From Blepharisma japonicum (taxonomy: Eukaryota; Ciliophora; Heterotrichea; Heterotrichida; Blepharismidae): DNA of 64,000 nucleotides. Of this stretch, positions 1 to 12,051 are shown piece by piece. How positions within the stretch are numbered: position 1 is the stretch's first letter; every line of letters begins with the position of its first letter. Both the position numbers and the translations under genes were made by a program. Under the pieces are notes generated by a model. That model had not been told where the DNA came from. It worked only from the letters and a program-made list of their open reading frames with translations, and ran no database searches. The DNA lies in contig CATKHK010000038.1 of NCBI GenBank assembly GCA_949751835.1, forward strand, positions 124,001 to 188,000. Reading direction: 5' to 3'.

Positions 1-3000
1 TAATTTCTGCAGGAGTCTCAGCTAATTCTTTATAAAAAACAAGGAAATTGCTTCTTGCTGTATAAGTGATTGATCTTCCTTCAAGCAAATAATCATGCTT
101 CTCGGCGATAAATGGAAGATCCGAAAACGCTAGTGAGCATATAAGCTCTGTGAGAGAACCTGTTGTCTCTAATATATCTTCTGATAAGATAAAAGGTGAT
201 TTATTCACTACTGCATTAGCCAATTCTGATCAAAACCTTCCACTTGGCACTAAACTACTATTTTGATTTGGATCTTTAATGCCATAATAAAACGTTTCTG
301 CAAATTCTTTAGTAGAGTCCAGTTTTTGATAGTAAGTAGGCATTATTTCTGATTTTATTCCCCATAAGCAAGACTCTTCATGATTAGGCATCAAAGATAG
401 AAAATCGATGGATTGATTTGAACATTCCAAACTTATTTGCTCGCATTGTTTGTGAAGTGTTAGATTCTCTTCTTGCGATAAAGGCTCGGAATAAGATCAG
501 TATTGCACTGTTGAGGATGCCATTGGCTGACGAGAATTGCTAAGAAGGTTAAAGCTTAAGGCTGTGTTTATTCTCCTATTTCTCATTAGATAGTTTCTCA
601 CCATTGCATCTGCTTCATCTTTCATCATTTTCGACATCTCTACTGAAAATTCTGGGTTTGTTGGTAGCATGCTTTCAATAAGCAAAATCTTTTCCAAGCT
701 ATTTAGCTTTAAAACCTTATCCAAACTCATATAGTCATCAAGAGATTGAGATAGCAAATAAAGATCAACAATATCTTTTTCCATTTTTGAAGCTAAAAAT
801 GGTTTTATCACTTCTTCAAAGAATTTGTAATCCTTTTTGTACAAGAATAAATTTAATTCATGAGACATATATTTATCATACATTTCAAGCCTTTTTGAAT
901 TTGATAAACTATGCCATTTCCCTAAGAACTCCCATTGCTCATAATTGACTCTAGTTCCATTCGTTTTAATCAACTCTTTTTGTAGCCTATACAATTTGTC
1001 AACAGAGTCAATAATCTCACAAGTACAGCTGGAAATGTCATTTATTATGAAATTTTCTCCAGCCATAACGCTTCTTGATTTCATTTGTTCTGAATATGAA
1101 ATCTCTTTATCGAGGGATTTAAACAGCCCAAGCTGTCTTATACTAATGCTTGAATCAGTAAAATTGAAAATTTTCATCGACAGTCCTTCTCCATTTGTTG
1201 CTATTATTAAAACATGTGAAAATTGATTATTTTCTAATGGGATATCAGCTCTTCCTTCTTGCACATTTAAGCTATAAATCCACTTTGCAGGATTTTCCAA
1301 GAAATCCAGCATTCTTCCATTTTTAGTATCACTTATACGAGAGACCATATTTCGCAGACAATCTTTTACACACATATCATATGCACAGCAATCATCCAAG
1401 TTCATATTTTGCAATTTTTCACCTTCTTGTGCCCTCTGAGTCTCTGTTGTTGTGTCATACAAAAATAATCTTTTATTCAATAGCTGAGGTTTAGCGAGTG
1501 TATTCCCAGCATGTCTTTCGAGGAATTTTCTTTCCAAAACATATTGATATTCTTGATCTAGTTTTCTGCTAGGCAAATAATAACAATGTTGCTTGCTAAA
1601 TTTAAATGCCGCTTGGTTTTGCTCAATATATATAGACTGGAGCTGAGAAAATTCTTCAAGCACTTGAGGACTTAAATAATTAAAATAAAGAGCATGAATT
1701 ACTGCGTTGTCATAATCCCCTCCAAGCTCTATTTTTACTTTATTTTCTTCAATTTCTGCTGATTTTATACTAAGTGATCGGTATTGACCAGATGTAGGAA
1801 CCACATAGCCTTTAGATAAAATAAATTGATTTTCTCCTCAATGGACCCCATCTCTGACAGAAACTGAAATGTATTGATTATCAAGCTTCAATAGATAAGC
1901 TCCTTTTTCAAGACCTTTTAGCCAAAGCATTGATGCTTCATGATCATAAAAGAGTTTACTATTAAAATTGTCAATTAATTTTCCATTTTTGCCAAGCACT
2001 ATGTTACATTCTCGAAAATCAATGACTCCTTGTTCAAAAGTGACTGGAAAGCCAAACTCATCTCCTTCACATAAATTTACTATAGATGGGTACTGGATTT
2101 TGCTTTTTAAGTTATTTAGGATCCATTCAAATTGCTGATCTTGTTGATTTACACTTGCTAAAATGTGTAGCGAAGTTATATTTTTTAAGGTCCCTAGATA
2201 AATGGTCCCGTTTTCATCAGTCATAAGTGTTTCCTTGCTTTCCTCCCGCCAATCTTCATGTGAAAGAGTAACTTGAATTCTTTGTCTTGGTAAAGTTTCA
2301 CCTCCTCTACCTCTTAACTCTACCTGATAGCCTTGAGGCCCATATCTTAAATAAGCTCCATACATAACACTATTTGATAAATTGCCATTAACCAATATTG
2401 TGTAAGACGAATTCAATGGAATTTTTTCTTTTGTTGTAGATTTTTCGACCTCACCTGAAAACGATATTGTCATAGATTTTAATCTTGGAGGGACCTCAAT
2501 ATCAAGACTAATTAGAGCATTTCCTGAAGGAACAGCAAGACTAGGGAAAACCCTACTTGCGGTAATTCCATCAAAATCGGTTGTGGTGATATCTGCTTTG
2601 CATTCTTTTAATAAAGATTCTGATGCTTTAGTACCACAAACATACAGCCGCGGCTTAATTGATATAGTTGCTCTATTCCCTATCAATAGCTGCTCTTCAT
2701 GAATTAAAAATGCTGCTTTTAGATCATAGTTTTCACTATAATGTGTAAATCCTCTTTCTAAAGAGGAGATAATACCATCAGTCAAGATGATATTTTTTGA
2801 AGTTTGCTGATTAGCGAAAGGAATAAGAGCAACTCCTTTCTCGTTTTCTGTTGAGTAAAACCTTCCATCAATAATTAAACCTGCTCCTGGACCTTTACAA
2901 ACTTGATTGCTCTCATTTAATATTAAGACTATATGGCCTGCAGATGTGATTTTTGACACAAACTTCAATGATCCTTTTTTAATTAAAGTTCTACAATGCC

Positions 3001-4471
3001 GGCCATTTCCAATTAGCTCTATAACAAACAGTCCAGCTTTGTCTGTAAGCTCTGGGAACTCAAAAATTCTTTTGACTCTAATCAAAGGAGATTCTTTATA
3101 TTCGTAAATTCGTTCGTATTTAGCCACAAGACCATCTAGATTAATATCGGTAGTAATTTCAGCGTCATTTTTTAGGTAATACGCTTTTGTGTTGAGCTCT
3201 AAGATTTTTACTAAAAGCTTTTGGACATTTTTAATGTAAATTGAAAATTTGACTAGATGGTTTCTCTCAAAATGAGAAGGATTATCTGTACTGGGCTCTA
3301 GTTCTATTGTTGCTGAGAGATCCTCAATATCTTTATAAGAAAGAATATTTTCAAATTGAGAAGGACAGCCCCCATTTTGGATTTTGATCCGAGCAAATGT
3401 TTTTCGAAGAAATTTTTCTTCAAAAAATTGCTCATACTCATTTGCATTTTCTTTATCTTTTAGGATTTCCTGCAAATATTCTTGAACCAATGCACTATCT
3501 TCATCTGGACAATCCTTTCTTAAAAATCTTGAAAAATATTTTCACGTTTTGTCAACTTCTTTACAATTCGAACTGTAAATTTTTTCTGGTCTGTGGATTT
3601 TCAAATATGTTTTGAAAATCTTTTCATCGTAATTATTATAAATTCTTCCGAGGCTTAAAAGATTCAAAAGAATCACAGCCCTCAATGGATTTGCATTTTC
3701 TGGAAAGTCTGCAATTTCATACAACACTTTCTGGTATATTTCGTAGCTTCCAATGTCATCACTGTTATCAATATGATACAAATATTTTTTGCCAACCAAG
3801 GCTCTAATCAATTCTGACTTCTGCCCTAGCGGCTCATATAAATTTTTAAGCTCACTTAATTGGCTAGCACTTAGCAGCTCAAACCATTCTGGGTCATAAA
3901 AGTTGCTTGTTTTTATAAATTTAACTATTGTTTCTGGAATTCCAGGCATTGAATGTATTTCTTTGATGTGTATAAAGGATTTAAAAATTTCTCTGCTCAT
4001 CTCTGATGCATTTAGCTTTAATCTTCCCTTGTCTGTTAATGATTTGAAAGCTTCAACTGATGTATTAGCATCTTGAAGGTTACTTGTAAATAAATTTTCA
4101 CTTAGCCTAGAGCTGTATTCATTTTCTAGAATTATTTGAGATGATTGAGGAGCAGGGTAATCAAATGTGTAATTAAAAAACAAATAATTGATATGATTAA
4201 GGATGGCAGTCTTTTTGGCTTCATCATTTGTAGTTTCTAGCTCATTTATCATTCTCCTCAATTCGAGTTTATTGTACAATGTAGCATCTTTTTTCTTTAA
4301 TTCATCTAGCTCCATTTGGAAAGCTGGAGAATTAAAGTCTCCTTCTCTCAGTAAGCTATTTGCAACCAGGAATTGTTTTAGGGTAGATGTGGGAGGGAAT
4401 GCACTGAGAGCTGCTGATTTATCATGGGAGAGAATATATCTTTCTAATGCTATAATTTCATCGTCTGCCAT
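1..4471 (-). CDS. Giant protein of unknown function, possibly macroglobulin-like (3' end outside window)
   Basis: The frame starts at ATG 4471-4469 and stays open to the window edge (more than 1490 codons) if TGA is Trp. Four in-frame TGA codons, near 3542, 1838, 497 and 230, join what a standard-code reader would call four genes. The first ~430 residues are mostly helical and charged. The middle (about 430-900) alternates hydrophobic and polar residues with many Gly and Pro, like stacked beta-sandwich domains. It includes GAGLIIDGRFYS and a stretch that ends in YLRYGPQGYQVELRGRGG. This resembles macroglobulin-type domains, but I have no diagnostic motif and no thioester is visible. A Cys-rich patch (DDCCAYDMCVKDC) lies in the C-terminal third. 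No signal peptide or membrane span is seen. Certain as a gene; function unassigned. Confidence 0.85.
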
Positions 4472-4690
4472 ATTTTATAAGGAATTGTTTTAGAGTGATG
4501 CAGATGTGAATGATTTGGGAACTACTGATAATAAAGAGCATAACTTTCCAATCCTAAAATTTTCTCTCCTGTTAATTTTTTAAGCGAGATAAGTGAGGTT
4601 TAAAGTAAAATTAGTCAATAAACATGATTTATGAATTAATTCAACACCAATTTATTTTTTGAAACTAATGTAGATATTACCTAAACTCAT
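4472..4690. other. Short intergenic spacer
   Basis: AT-rich spacer of about 220 bases between the start of the giant left-edge gene and the stop of the histone deacetylase gene, both on the minus strand. It should contain the promoter of the left-edge gene. I see no open frame or repeat in it. Confidence 0.6.
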
Positions 4691-5842
4691 CTACTGTATA
4701 TCCCAATATTCTCTGGCAACATCATAGGTAGCTCTTACTGCTTCCCTCCCTAATTCTGTAGTTTCTGGATCATAATGTCTCAATCCTACTCCACGAGAGG
4801 GTTCTTCATACCCTAAAAGAGCCTTCATACAAGCTTCACTTGCAGTCATCATAGTCTCCAAATTATAGCCTCCTTCTAATATCAAAGCTAACTTACCATG
4901 AGCAAGCTCTTGCAATTGCTTCGTCATGTAAGCATAAATGGCTGGGCTGAGTGACAAGTTTCCTACAGGATCATCTTTCATCGCATCAAATCCTGCAGAA
5001 ACCAGCACAATATCTGGGTTGAACTGTGTTGCGATTGGCATAATTAAATTATCAAACGCATGCTTGTAGTCCCCGTCAGAAATTCCTGACAATTTCCCTG
5101 TTTCTTCTGTATTTCATGCAATATTAAAGCTTCTCCCTCGACCTTCTCCAGTTCCACAAAAGTCTGAGCCAGCTTTCTTTAAATAAGGGTAAAAAGCTGC
5201 ATTATCATATCTATGAACAGAAACATACATCACATCTGGGTCATTTTGGAAAATATCCTGAGTCCCATTGCCATGATGCACATCCCAGTCATAGATAAGG
5301 ACTTTTCGAGCTCCTAGCGATAAAGCATGCTTTGCTGCTACAGCTACGTTATTCACGTAACAAAAGCCACCGATTTCAGAAAAAGATGCGTGATGGCCAG
5401 GTGGTCGAATATTTGCAAAACAAGTGTTAACTTGTCCTTTTCAGACTGCGTCAACAGCTTTGATAGCACCTCCACAAGACAAAAATATGCAATCTGAAGT
5501 GTGCTCGTTATCGTAGAGCTGCCTACCCATTGTATATTTCACTCCTTTTTTCCTAGGAACTGGATTCATTGTGTCATCGTATTCAAATTTCAAGTCTAAG
5601 AGACGCTCAATTAGACTAGCTTGGTGAATTGTTTTTACAAAATCTGGGTCTGCTGGGGTGATATTTAGGGGTCTACAATAAGATAGTAGCCCTTTTGATT
5701 CAAAATTATTGTGAATTGATCGCACTCTTTCAGGAAATTCCGGAAAAGTATGCCTAGCTGTCTAAAAATTACGTTCTTCACTGTGTAGTGTTAGCCTCTG
5801 ATCATAAATATACCCAACATTTGAATTCCTCACTGATTCCAT
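4691..5842 (-). CDS. Class II histone deacetylase (HDA1/HDAC6/10 type)
   Basis: Zn-dependent lysine deacetylase of 378 residues, essentially a single catalytic domain. Motifs in order: RPPGHHA (about 141-147, active-site His pair), DWDVHHGNG (about 180-188, Zn ligands), SVHRYD, GTGEGRG, VSAGFDA and LEGGYN. The N-terminus is recovered only by removing a 15-nt intron, GTAATTTTTAGACAG, at 5758-5772 (reverse strand). This joins DQRLTLHSEEP to RHTFPEFPERV, the usual HDAC opening. Two in-frame TGA codons encode Trp, one just before the RPPGHHA segment and one after RSFNIA. The ATG at 5842 is the first in frame. The stop is TAG. Substrate (histone or tubulin) cannot be told from sequence. The upstream lipid-enzyme gene ends 25 bp away. 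Confidence 0.93.
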
Positions 5843-5867
5843 TTATGAAATTATTATCTACATCCTA

Positions 5868-6611
5868 TTATTGCTCTTTGTAACCTGAAACTCTATCTAG
5901 ATAAGGAGAAACCTTTCCACTTACAATCCAGAAATAATGCGCTACCAGTGGTCCAGTTATCACATCGATGGTGTAGTGACCTCTTAAGAAAATCATTACC
6001 CAAAATTCAATTGCAATGCTGGATATTGAAATTCACATTAAAATATATCGTTTTGTGTACCTGTTGAAGAATGTCAGGATGGTCACGACCCCAACATGTC
6101 CAGAGTAGAAGAAATCTGAGGTTTTTTGGTATCCTACTGCAAGTGATGGAAACCCGGGGTAGTATCATGCCCAGTCTTTAGGACACTCCATTACGAAAGA
6201 TGCTTGAATCGCTCCTCTGAAAATATAGAATGACAGTAAGCATATTATTGGTCTCCAAGAATTTCCCCATAAAATAAAATGTAAGGTAAAGGATGATAGT
6301 AGAAAATCTATAAGTAAAGACGAAATAATTGTTATAATATTGTGAGAGGTTTCATTTTCCCTAAAATATTCATTCACAGATGTAGTAATATCAAATAAAG
6401 CATCCCACATGCACCCGACATGCCATGTCCGTAAAAGCATCCCTGTGAACGCGTTTGCAATTATTACAGCAATTACAGATAAAGAGATGGTGACCCTTAC
6501 AATAAATCAGCTTTTTGAGCTCTTTGTTTTCCAATTAAACTCCACAAACTTCACAACTCAATCTGCGTCTCTCGTAACTCTTTCATTAGTTAGGAGATTC
6601 ACGTCTTCCAT
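5868..6611 (-). CDS. Sphingomyelin synthase / PDCT-like lipid phosphotransferase, multi-span membrane protein
   Basis: 247-residue polytopic membrane protein. The C-terminal half carries the two signature motifs of the sphingomyelin-synthase/PDCT branch of the PAP2 superfamily. SDFFYSGHVG supplies the first catalytic His, and LRGHYTIDVITG supplies the second His and the Asp. The preceding FPSLAVGYQ is also typical of that branch. Four TGA codons encode Trp (DADW, KSW, DWAW, LMW). Start ATG 6611, stop TAA at 5868-5870. By family it would transfer a phosphocholine-type head group between membrane lipids in the Golgi or ER. Head-group and acceptor specificity are not readable. It is shorter than animal SMS because it lacks an N-terminal SAM domain. 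It lies head-to-tail with the HDAC gene, 25 bp apart. Confidence 0.8.
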
Positions 6612-6822
6612 TTTTTGTGTCAAAATTGTATTCTGATCTATTTTGCAAAGTATTGGTATATTTAAATAAATAATGGGAAATTTATCTAATATAAAGCAAT
6701 GACTTTTAATTGCAATTATATTTAGATTTATTTGCAAGATATCTCAAATTACAAATTAATTGCGTTGCTTTTATATCAAAAATCGATTTAAATACTCTGC
6801 TAATCAATTTAATTATTGGAGC
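6612..6822. other. Intergenic spacer, AT-rich
   Basis: About 210 bases of AT-rich sequence between the start of the SMS/PDCT-like gene and the stop of glutathione synthetase. No ORF, RNA gene or repeat is apparent. It presumably contains the promoter of the lipid-enzyme gene. Confidence 0.5.
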
Positions 6823-8223
6823 TTAATCAAGGTAAATGGAATCTAAAACTCCATATCCAGCGGCAACACCACCTTCATTAGCGTCTTTAGATTTTGTTCT
6901 CAATAAATATCCCCCATACACGTTAGTCACTATCTCTTCTCCATTAGCTACAAAAATTCCAAATATTCCCAACTCGCTCAGAGTTAGTACTCTATTGACA
7001 ACTCCTTTTCTTGATAATAAATTTTCTTTTGGCTCTGGATGAATTCTTCTCATCAAGATATACTGCTTCATATGATCTTGGATAGATTGGTCGTTTTCGT
7101 AGTTTTCAAGTAATTTTACGACATCTTCTCCATAAAAATTATTTCCTCCTCCTTCTCGTTGTGGCTTTACTACATAGTCTTGTGGATTACTTCTAATAGC
7201 TGCTAATAAATTTTGAGATAATGGAGTATCAAACCCCCATAGATCAGTGAAATGCTCAGCTAATTTCACTCCAATTTCTGGGTCTACATATTTATATAAA
7301 ATTTCTGGTTTTCCTAATTCTTGCTGGATTTTTTTAGAGCCTGCTAAATGATAGTCAATATTAGGACATTTTACAGCTTTGCTAGTATCTATAAGTTCAC
7401 GAGCTTGCCATTCTGATTCAGTTGGATAGTGATCTGGGGAGTATCCTGCTCTGAAGTAAACGACTGAAATTTCTTTTTCTTTATAAATCAAGGCTCCGTC
7501 TTCCCTTTTATGGCCATAAGTTGCTACATCCTTTAATGTCGCTCTTATTACAGGAATCGAGTAGGTTTCCCACAGCTCAATTTCAAGACAGGTTTGGTCA
7601 AAATAATTTATCTCAAATGGTAAAACCAGGAAAAGAACTGAGACATTGCTTCCATACAGATTACTAGCAATTGCCAATCCTTCTGCGAGCCTATTCATGG
7701 ATTGAGTCTCCAACACCTTCTGTGGGTCAACTTCAGGATCAAAGTAGCTTTTATATTGGCTTAAAATTAGCCTATGAAGCTTATATAGCTTGCTACTTAA
7801 GCCTCCAAAAGAAGCACTCATTGTGTTGAACTCAACCTGCTGGAATTTATTTGTAGGGATATCCAGCATGAAATCATTTCTGCTTAGACCTAAAAATATT
7901 CTTTGTTGGTTTCCGATTTCATGAGCAGTTTTAGAAATTTCCACAAGTCTTCTTATAAAATCATCTTCTCTACAAATATCTTCAAGCACTTGGTAAAGCC
8001 ACTCTCTGTCCAAGTGCACTTTGTACATTAGAAGATTAAACTCTTCAGAAAGGTCTTTAAGCTTGTTGAATTGTTCTGAAGGAAAAGGAGTTGGCAATAA
8101 TGAAATTGGCAGATGGGTATATTGGTTGGCTTCAGGAGAATTCTCAATTCCATACGCAGCTGCTAGTGCAAGCAGTCTCTGTTCCTCCGCATTTTCAAAT
8201 TGCTTAACTTGCCTTGCCAGCAT
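6823..8223 (-). CDS. GSS: Glutathione synthetase (eukaryotic type)
   Basis: 466 residues, close to the 470-480 usual for eukaryotic GSS, which joins gamma-glutamylcysteine and glycine with ATP in the cytosol. Family marks are VEFNTMSASFGGLS near residue 130, DYHLAGSKKIQQEL, the Gly-rich ATP-grasp loop VVKPQREGGGNNFYGEDV, RRIHPEPKEN and the C-terminal GGVAAGYGVLDS. The frame is uninterrupted with no intron. All four Trp codons are TGG, unlike most neighbours. Start ATG 8221-8223; the Myb gene starts only 20 bp away on the other strand, so both share one minimal spacer. Confidence 0.95.
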   Translation of the reverse strand: MLARQVKQFENAEEQRLLALAAAYGIENSPEANQYTHLPISLLPTPFPSEQFNKLKDLSEEFNLLMYKVHLDREWLYQVLEDICREDDFIRRLVEISKTAHEIGNQQRIFLGLSRNDFMLDIPTNKFQQVEFNTMSASFGGLSSKLYKLHRLILSQYKSYFDPEVDPQKVLETQSMNRLAEGLAIASNLYGSNVSVLFLVLPFEINYFDQTCLEIELWETYSIPVIRATLKDVATYGHKREDGALIYKEKEISVVYFRAGYSPDHYPTESEWQARELIDTSKAVKCPNIDYHLAGSKKIQQELGKPEILYKYVDPEIGVKLAEHFTDLWGFDTPLSQNLLAAIRSNPQDYVVKPQREGGGNNFYGEDVVKLLENYENDQSIQDHMKQYILMRRIHPEPKENLLSRKGVVNRVLTLSELGIFGIFVANGEEIVTNVYGGYLLRTKSKDANEGGVAAGYGVLDSIYLD

Positions 8224-8243
8224 TCTTAATAATACTATTTAAC

Positions 8244-9005
8244 ATGGAAAGCATTGCTGCACAGAACTCAGCACAAAAATCAACCCCTTTGATTCTACAC
8301 ATAGAAGGGGACGTATTCTACGTTCCTTGTATTTTAAGCGCAAATGGTCAGGATTTCAGACCTTTGCTCCAACCAATTGCACCAGCAGAATCAAGATTTG
8401 ACAGTATGAAGTCTAGCACTTGGTCACTTAATGAAGATGTTGCATTATATCGTATCGTCGAAGCTCGGGGTCTCAAAGGGTGAAGCTCGATTGCGAAAGA
8501 ACTTAACTCGGTCATGCACCAAAAGGTTGAAGTTAGAAATGGTCGTCAATGTCGTGAACATTGGTATAACCATTTAGACCCCAGCTTGAGAAAAGGCGAA
8601 TGGACCTCTGAAGAAGACATATATATACTTGAACAGCAAAAAGTAATCGGTAATAAATGAAGTGAAATTGCAAGAGGACTAACTGGAAGAACTGAAAATA
8701 GTGTAAAAAATAGATGGAAAAGTCTTATTAAGAAAAGTGAAAGAATGTCCCCGGGGGCTGATCCTGTGAGCTTAATATATAAGCAAAAGCAAGAAAAAGG
8801 ACATCCAGGGATTAGAATGTCACCGGCCATGATGCGTGATGGGATAAAGCCAGAAACTTTGAGTCCTCAAATGAAAATGTTTGGGTTTCGGCAACTGCCT
8901 CAAGGGTATAGAGATGGGGTAACGATGTGGAACCAAATTTATTTCCAAAGCAACCAAGAGAATATTACTGGAACTCCATCCCCATCTATTTTTCTCTCAA
9001 TGTAG
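8244..9005 (+). CDS. R2R3-type Myb DNA-binding protein
   Basis: 253 residues. Two Myb repeats follow a ~50-residue leader. The first runs from STWSLNEDVALYRIV through KGWSSIAKELN to CREHWYNHLDP. The second runs from GEWTSEEDIYILEQQ through NKWSEIARGLTGRTENS to VKNRWKSL. In each repeat the middle structural Trp is encoded by TGA (8481-8483 and near 8658), which supports the Trp reading. The C-terminal ~90 residues have no known domain. I start at ATG 8244, because the longer frame from 8214 would overlap the divergent glutathione synthetase start. Likely a nuclear transcription factor; targets unknown. Stop TAG. Confidence 0.9.
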
Positions 9006-9409
9006 ATTGAGTAATTTATATCAATAAATTAATTATCTGAAGATTGAAGGGTTTAGCCTATGAAAATCCTTATTTGTAGGCAAACCATGCAATGCTCAAA
9101 AAAAAATATTATCTTGCATTGAAAATTGAATAACTGTAAATCATCCAAGCTAATCATCACATTTAAATTTCGCTTGCAATTTTATTTTAATAGACAAATA
9201 TTTGATTGTAATAATGCCGGTGCTGTTATATGATATGCTTATATATTTATTAATAGTAAGTAATATTTTTGAATTTTGTAATGTCTATAACTATCAATTC
9301 TTGAGCAATAAAACCAAAAATAAATTTAAACAAAATGTGAATTTGATTCCCTTTGTCATGTGCTCTTATTTTCTTTCACTGTAACTCCTCGTAAATCATA
9401 TTTAAGCTA
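9006..9409. other. Intergenic region, AT-rich
   Basis: About 400 bases between the Myb gene and the next plus-strand gene. A 60-codon open frame at 9202-9384 has a non-ATG beginning and AT-driven composition, so I do not call it. Nothing else is recognisable; the proximal part should be the promoter of the gene at 9410. Confidence 0.5.
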
Positions 9410-12037
9410 ATGAATAAACAAAAGAAAGCCAAGCCGGACTTACCAACCCCCTCTCACAAGAAATCTTACAAAAAGAAATCAGATAAACACCTCGATAGCT
9501 ATATTAAAGACCAAATGAAAGAATCATTCAAAATCAGCAATTTTGAAAATGAAGAAGGAACAGCTTGGGAACACGCTCAAAGTTTAGAAGAACAACTACG
9601 ATTTTGAAAATGAAAACAAGAAAAAATGAAAAGGCAGCTTCACGTTGATAAGCCTGGCTTAACTCGCACTCTTACATCACATCAAGAAGAATTAATTTCC
9701 CGAAAATATGATAAGGCAAGACTTTTATTGAATGTGGAATTACCTTCAAAAAACTACTATAAAAATCTCCCAGTGAAGCCTGGATTCTTTTTTATTGAAA
9801 GCTTAATGAAAGCTCCTAGAGTGCATATAAGTACCTTAAATATAAATATTCCTGAAACTTTGTATTACACTGATAAGGTTTATTATTTATCAACAGACTC
9901 CAATGGCAAATTATCATGCACAACAGAAATAAGTTGCTATAGATACAAAAACATAATTTTTAACTACAGAAACCCAAAAGAAGAAAGTGCTTATGACAAG
10001 ATTGCTGTGATCATGAGAGGTCACACTGACCATGAACAAAATATGCAGAGAATTATCCTCGATTGAAACCAATTTGAGCTAAAAATGATAGGAAATGAAA
10101 CATCTCCGTACTCCATGCTACAACGATTTATTAAGTGTACAGGTGCCAGACCATGCACGATTCGACTCTATTATTATGCGAGCCAAAAATCGAATAAAGC
10201 GAATTTTGCTTATTTTATTAACAGCATAAACTCAGAAGAATTTGAAATGGAGCCAAATTTACAAAAATATGCTTGCGATACTTCTAATCCTGAAGGTCTA
10301 GAAGTATTTAAACAATCAGGAGCAGCTCTACGCCCCTATGAAACTGAAGCAGAAAAAATAGTAATCTATTTAAATAAGGGTTATAATATACGAATCCAAG
10401 AGATTGTCCTGGATTTTATAAGAGATTTGCATGGAATTATCTGATGTTCCTCCTGCAAAAAAATAATTGTTGATGAAAGTACAATATCGAATAGTTTGAA
10501 GCCTGTTAAAGAGTGATGACCAGAAACCCATCTACAGCCAGATCCTGATAGTAAGCATAAAATAATCCCTCAATCTAAAGAAAAAACGAAAAAAGTAAAC
10601 AGTTTTGTGCATTGCAAACTATGCAAATTATTTTATCCGAATTATGAATTATCTAATTTAGTTTCTGTAAGAGTACTTTTGCTATTCAAAAATCATGTGA
10701 CACAGAGAAGAAAGCTGCCTTGAGATACATCGCATATTAAAGTTACTAATAATGATTTGCTATCTCAGAGTGTAAGAATCTGTGAATTTTGCTATACATT
10801 GATTTCGAGTGAATTTGAGTTAATTGAAGCAGAACAAGCTTTTGCTTCTATTTTAAGCATACCTGTTAAAGAAATTGGATTTGAAGAAGATGCAGATTTA
10901 AGTATACAGCTACCATTTTTGCCCAAACAATTAGCCCAGCTTAGGATTCTGCTCTATGCAGTGAATTTAATGGACGTTAGCAAATTATCAAGTATAACAA
11001 ATTTGCATATTCATTTTTGCTTTGGAGATTTTGTTACAACAGCACAAATTGCCTGGAATTCTGATAAAGAAAATGAAGGAGTAATCCCAATAAATTTTAT
11101 GAGAATGCATTATATATTTTATAACCCAGAAAAATCCCTAAAAAATTTTTTGAAAAATTTTGGAGTTGGAATAAAAATAACTGAAGGGCCTAAGTATGAT
11201 GATCCTCTTGTAGCAAAAAGTAATGGTAAAATATTTAAGGACTTCCCAAGCGCTCTACCGTTTGGAAATGCATTATCAGAAAAGAAGCAAATGGATTTAT
11301 TTGATAAAGATTGCAACGAGCAATGCAGCCTAACTTTAATGGCTTGTTTAAGTTATGATAAATTAATGGCAAGTAAAGATATCAAGGTTCCATTAACAAA
11401 GAAATATGATGTGTATTTTACTGAAGATCATTATATGACAATTGATACGCTGCCTCCTCAATGAATGGAGCTATTCGGAATAAATGAAAAACTTAACGAA
11501 ACATTTGGAAAATATTTTGAACTCGACGATTATTATTCCCCTCACCTTACAAAAACTGAAATTTTTAAGATGAACGATACAGTAGCTAAGCAAGGCATGA
11601 GAACTTTAAGGAGCACATCCCCAAGCCGATCAGTGTCACCTATAGAAAAATTTGCTGCAAAATCTGGTAAAAATGAATATACGGGCTTTATGAGCAGCAG
11701 TAAAGATTTATCATTATTAAGTCCATCTAATGACGATGTTTTTTCTACTGTTGACGAATTTTTATCAAACCGATCAAGAAAAAATTTTGATTTTAAAATC
11801 AGAAAAAAGCCAAGCAAATTTTCAACAGCAAGTAGCAATAATTTGTCAAACACTTTATCATTTAGAGAAGATAAGCTAAAAAAATATGACGAAATAGTAC
11901 AACAGATGGAGAATTATGTTGTCAATGAAGTGATGGAGAGGAGAAACCTTTACTTAGGGTCAGGAAAAACTCGTAAAACTGTAAAGAAAAAAGCTACTTT
12001 AACGATACCGACTAAGAGCCGTAATTTGCTTATATAA
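9410..12037 (+). CDS. Conserved-looking protein of unknown function with three CxxC motifs
   Basis: One frame of 875 residues joined through eight in-frame TGA codons, including two in tandem (10514-10519). The N-terminus is Lys-rich and helical. Residues ~80-340 read as a globular, beta-rich domain with many Tyr and Phe. Three paired-cysteine motifs follow: CSSC (about 346), CKLC (about 402) and CEFC (about 457). They suggest zinc binding, perhaps two knuckles. A second globular stretch reaches ~685. The tail is Ser/Arg-rich with SPSRSVSP-like phosphosite motifs and ends in a Lys-rich segment. I do not recognise the family. No membrane span. Only two of its ten Trp codons are TGG. It converges with the SAM gene, 14 bp apart. 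Confidence 0.85.
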
Positions 12038-12051
12038 ATATTAGCAGTTAT

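Noticed and set aside
9202-9384. Plus-strand 60-codon frame in the Myb downstream gap
   Set aside because: No ATG at its beginning, AT-driven hydrophobic composition, no homology I recognise.
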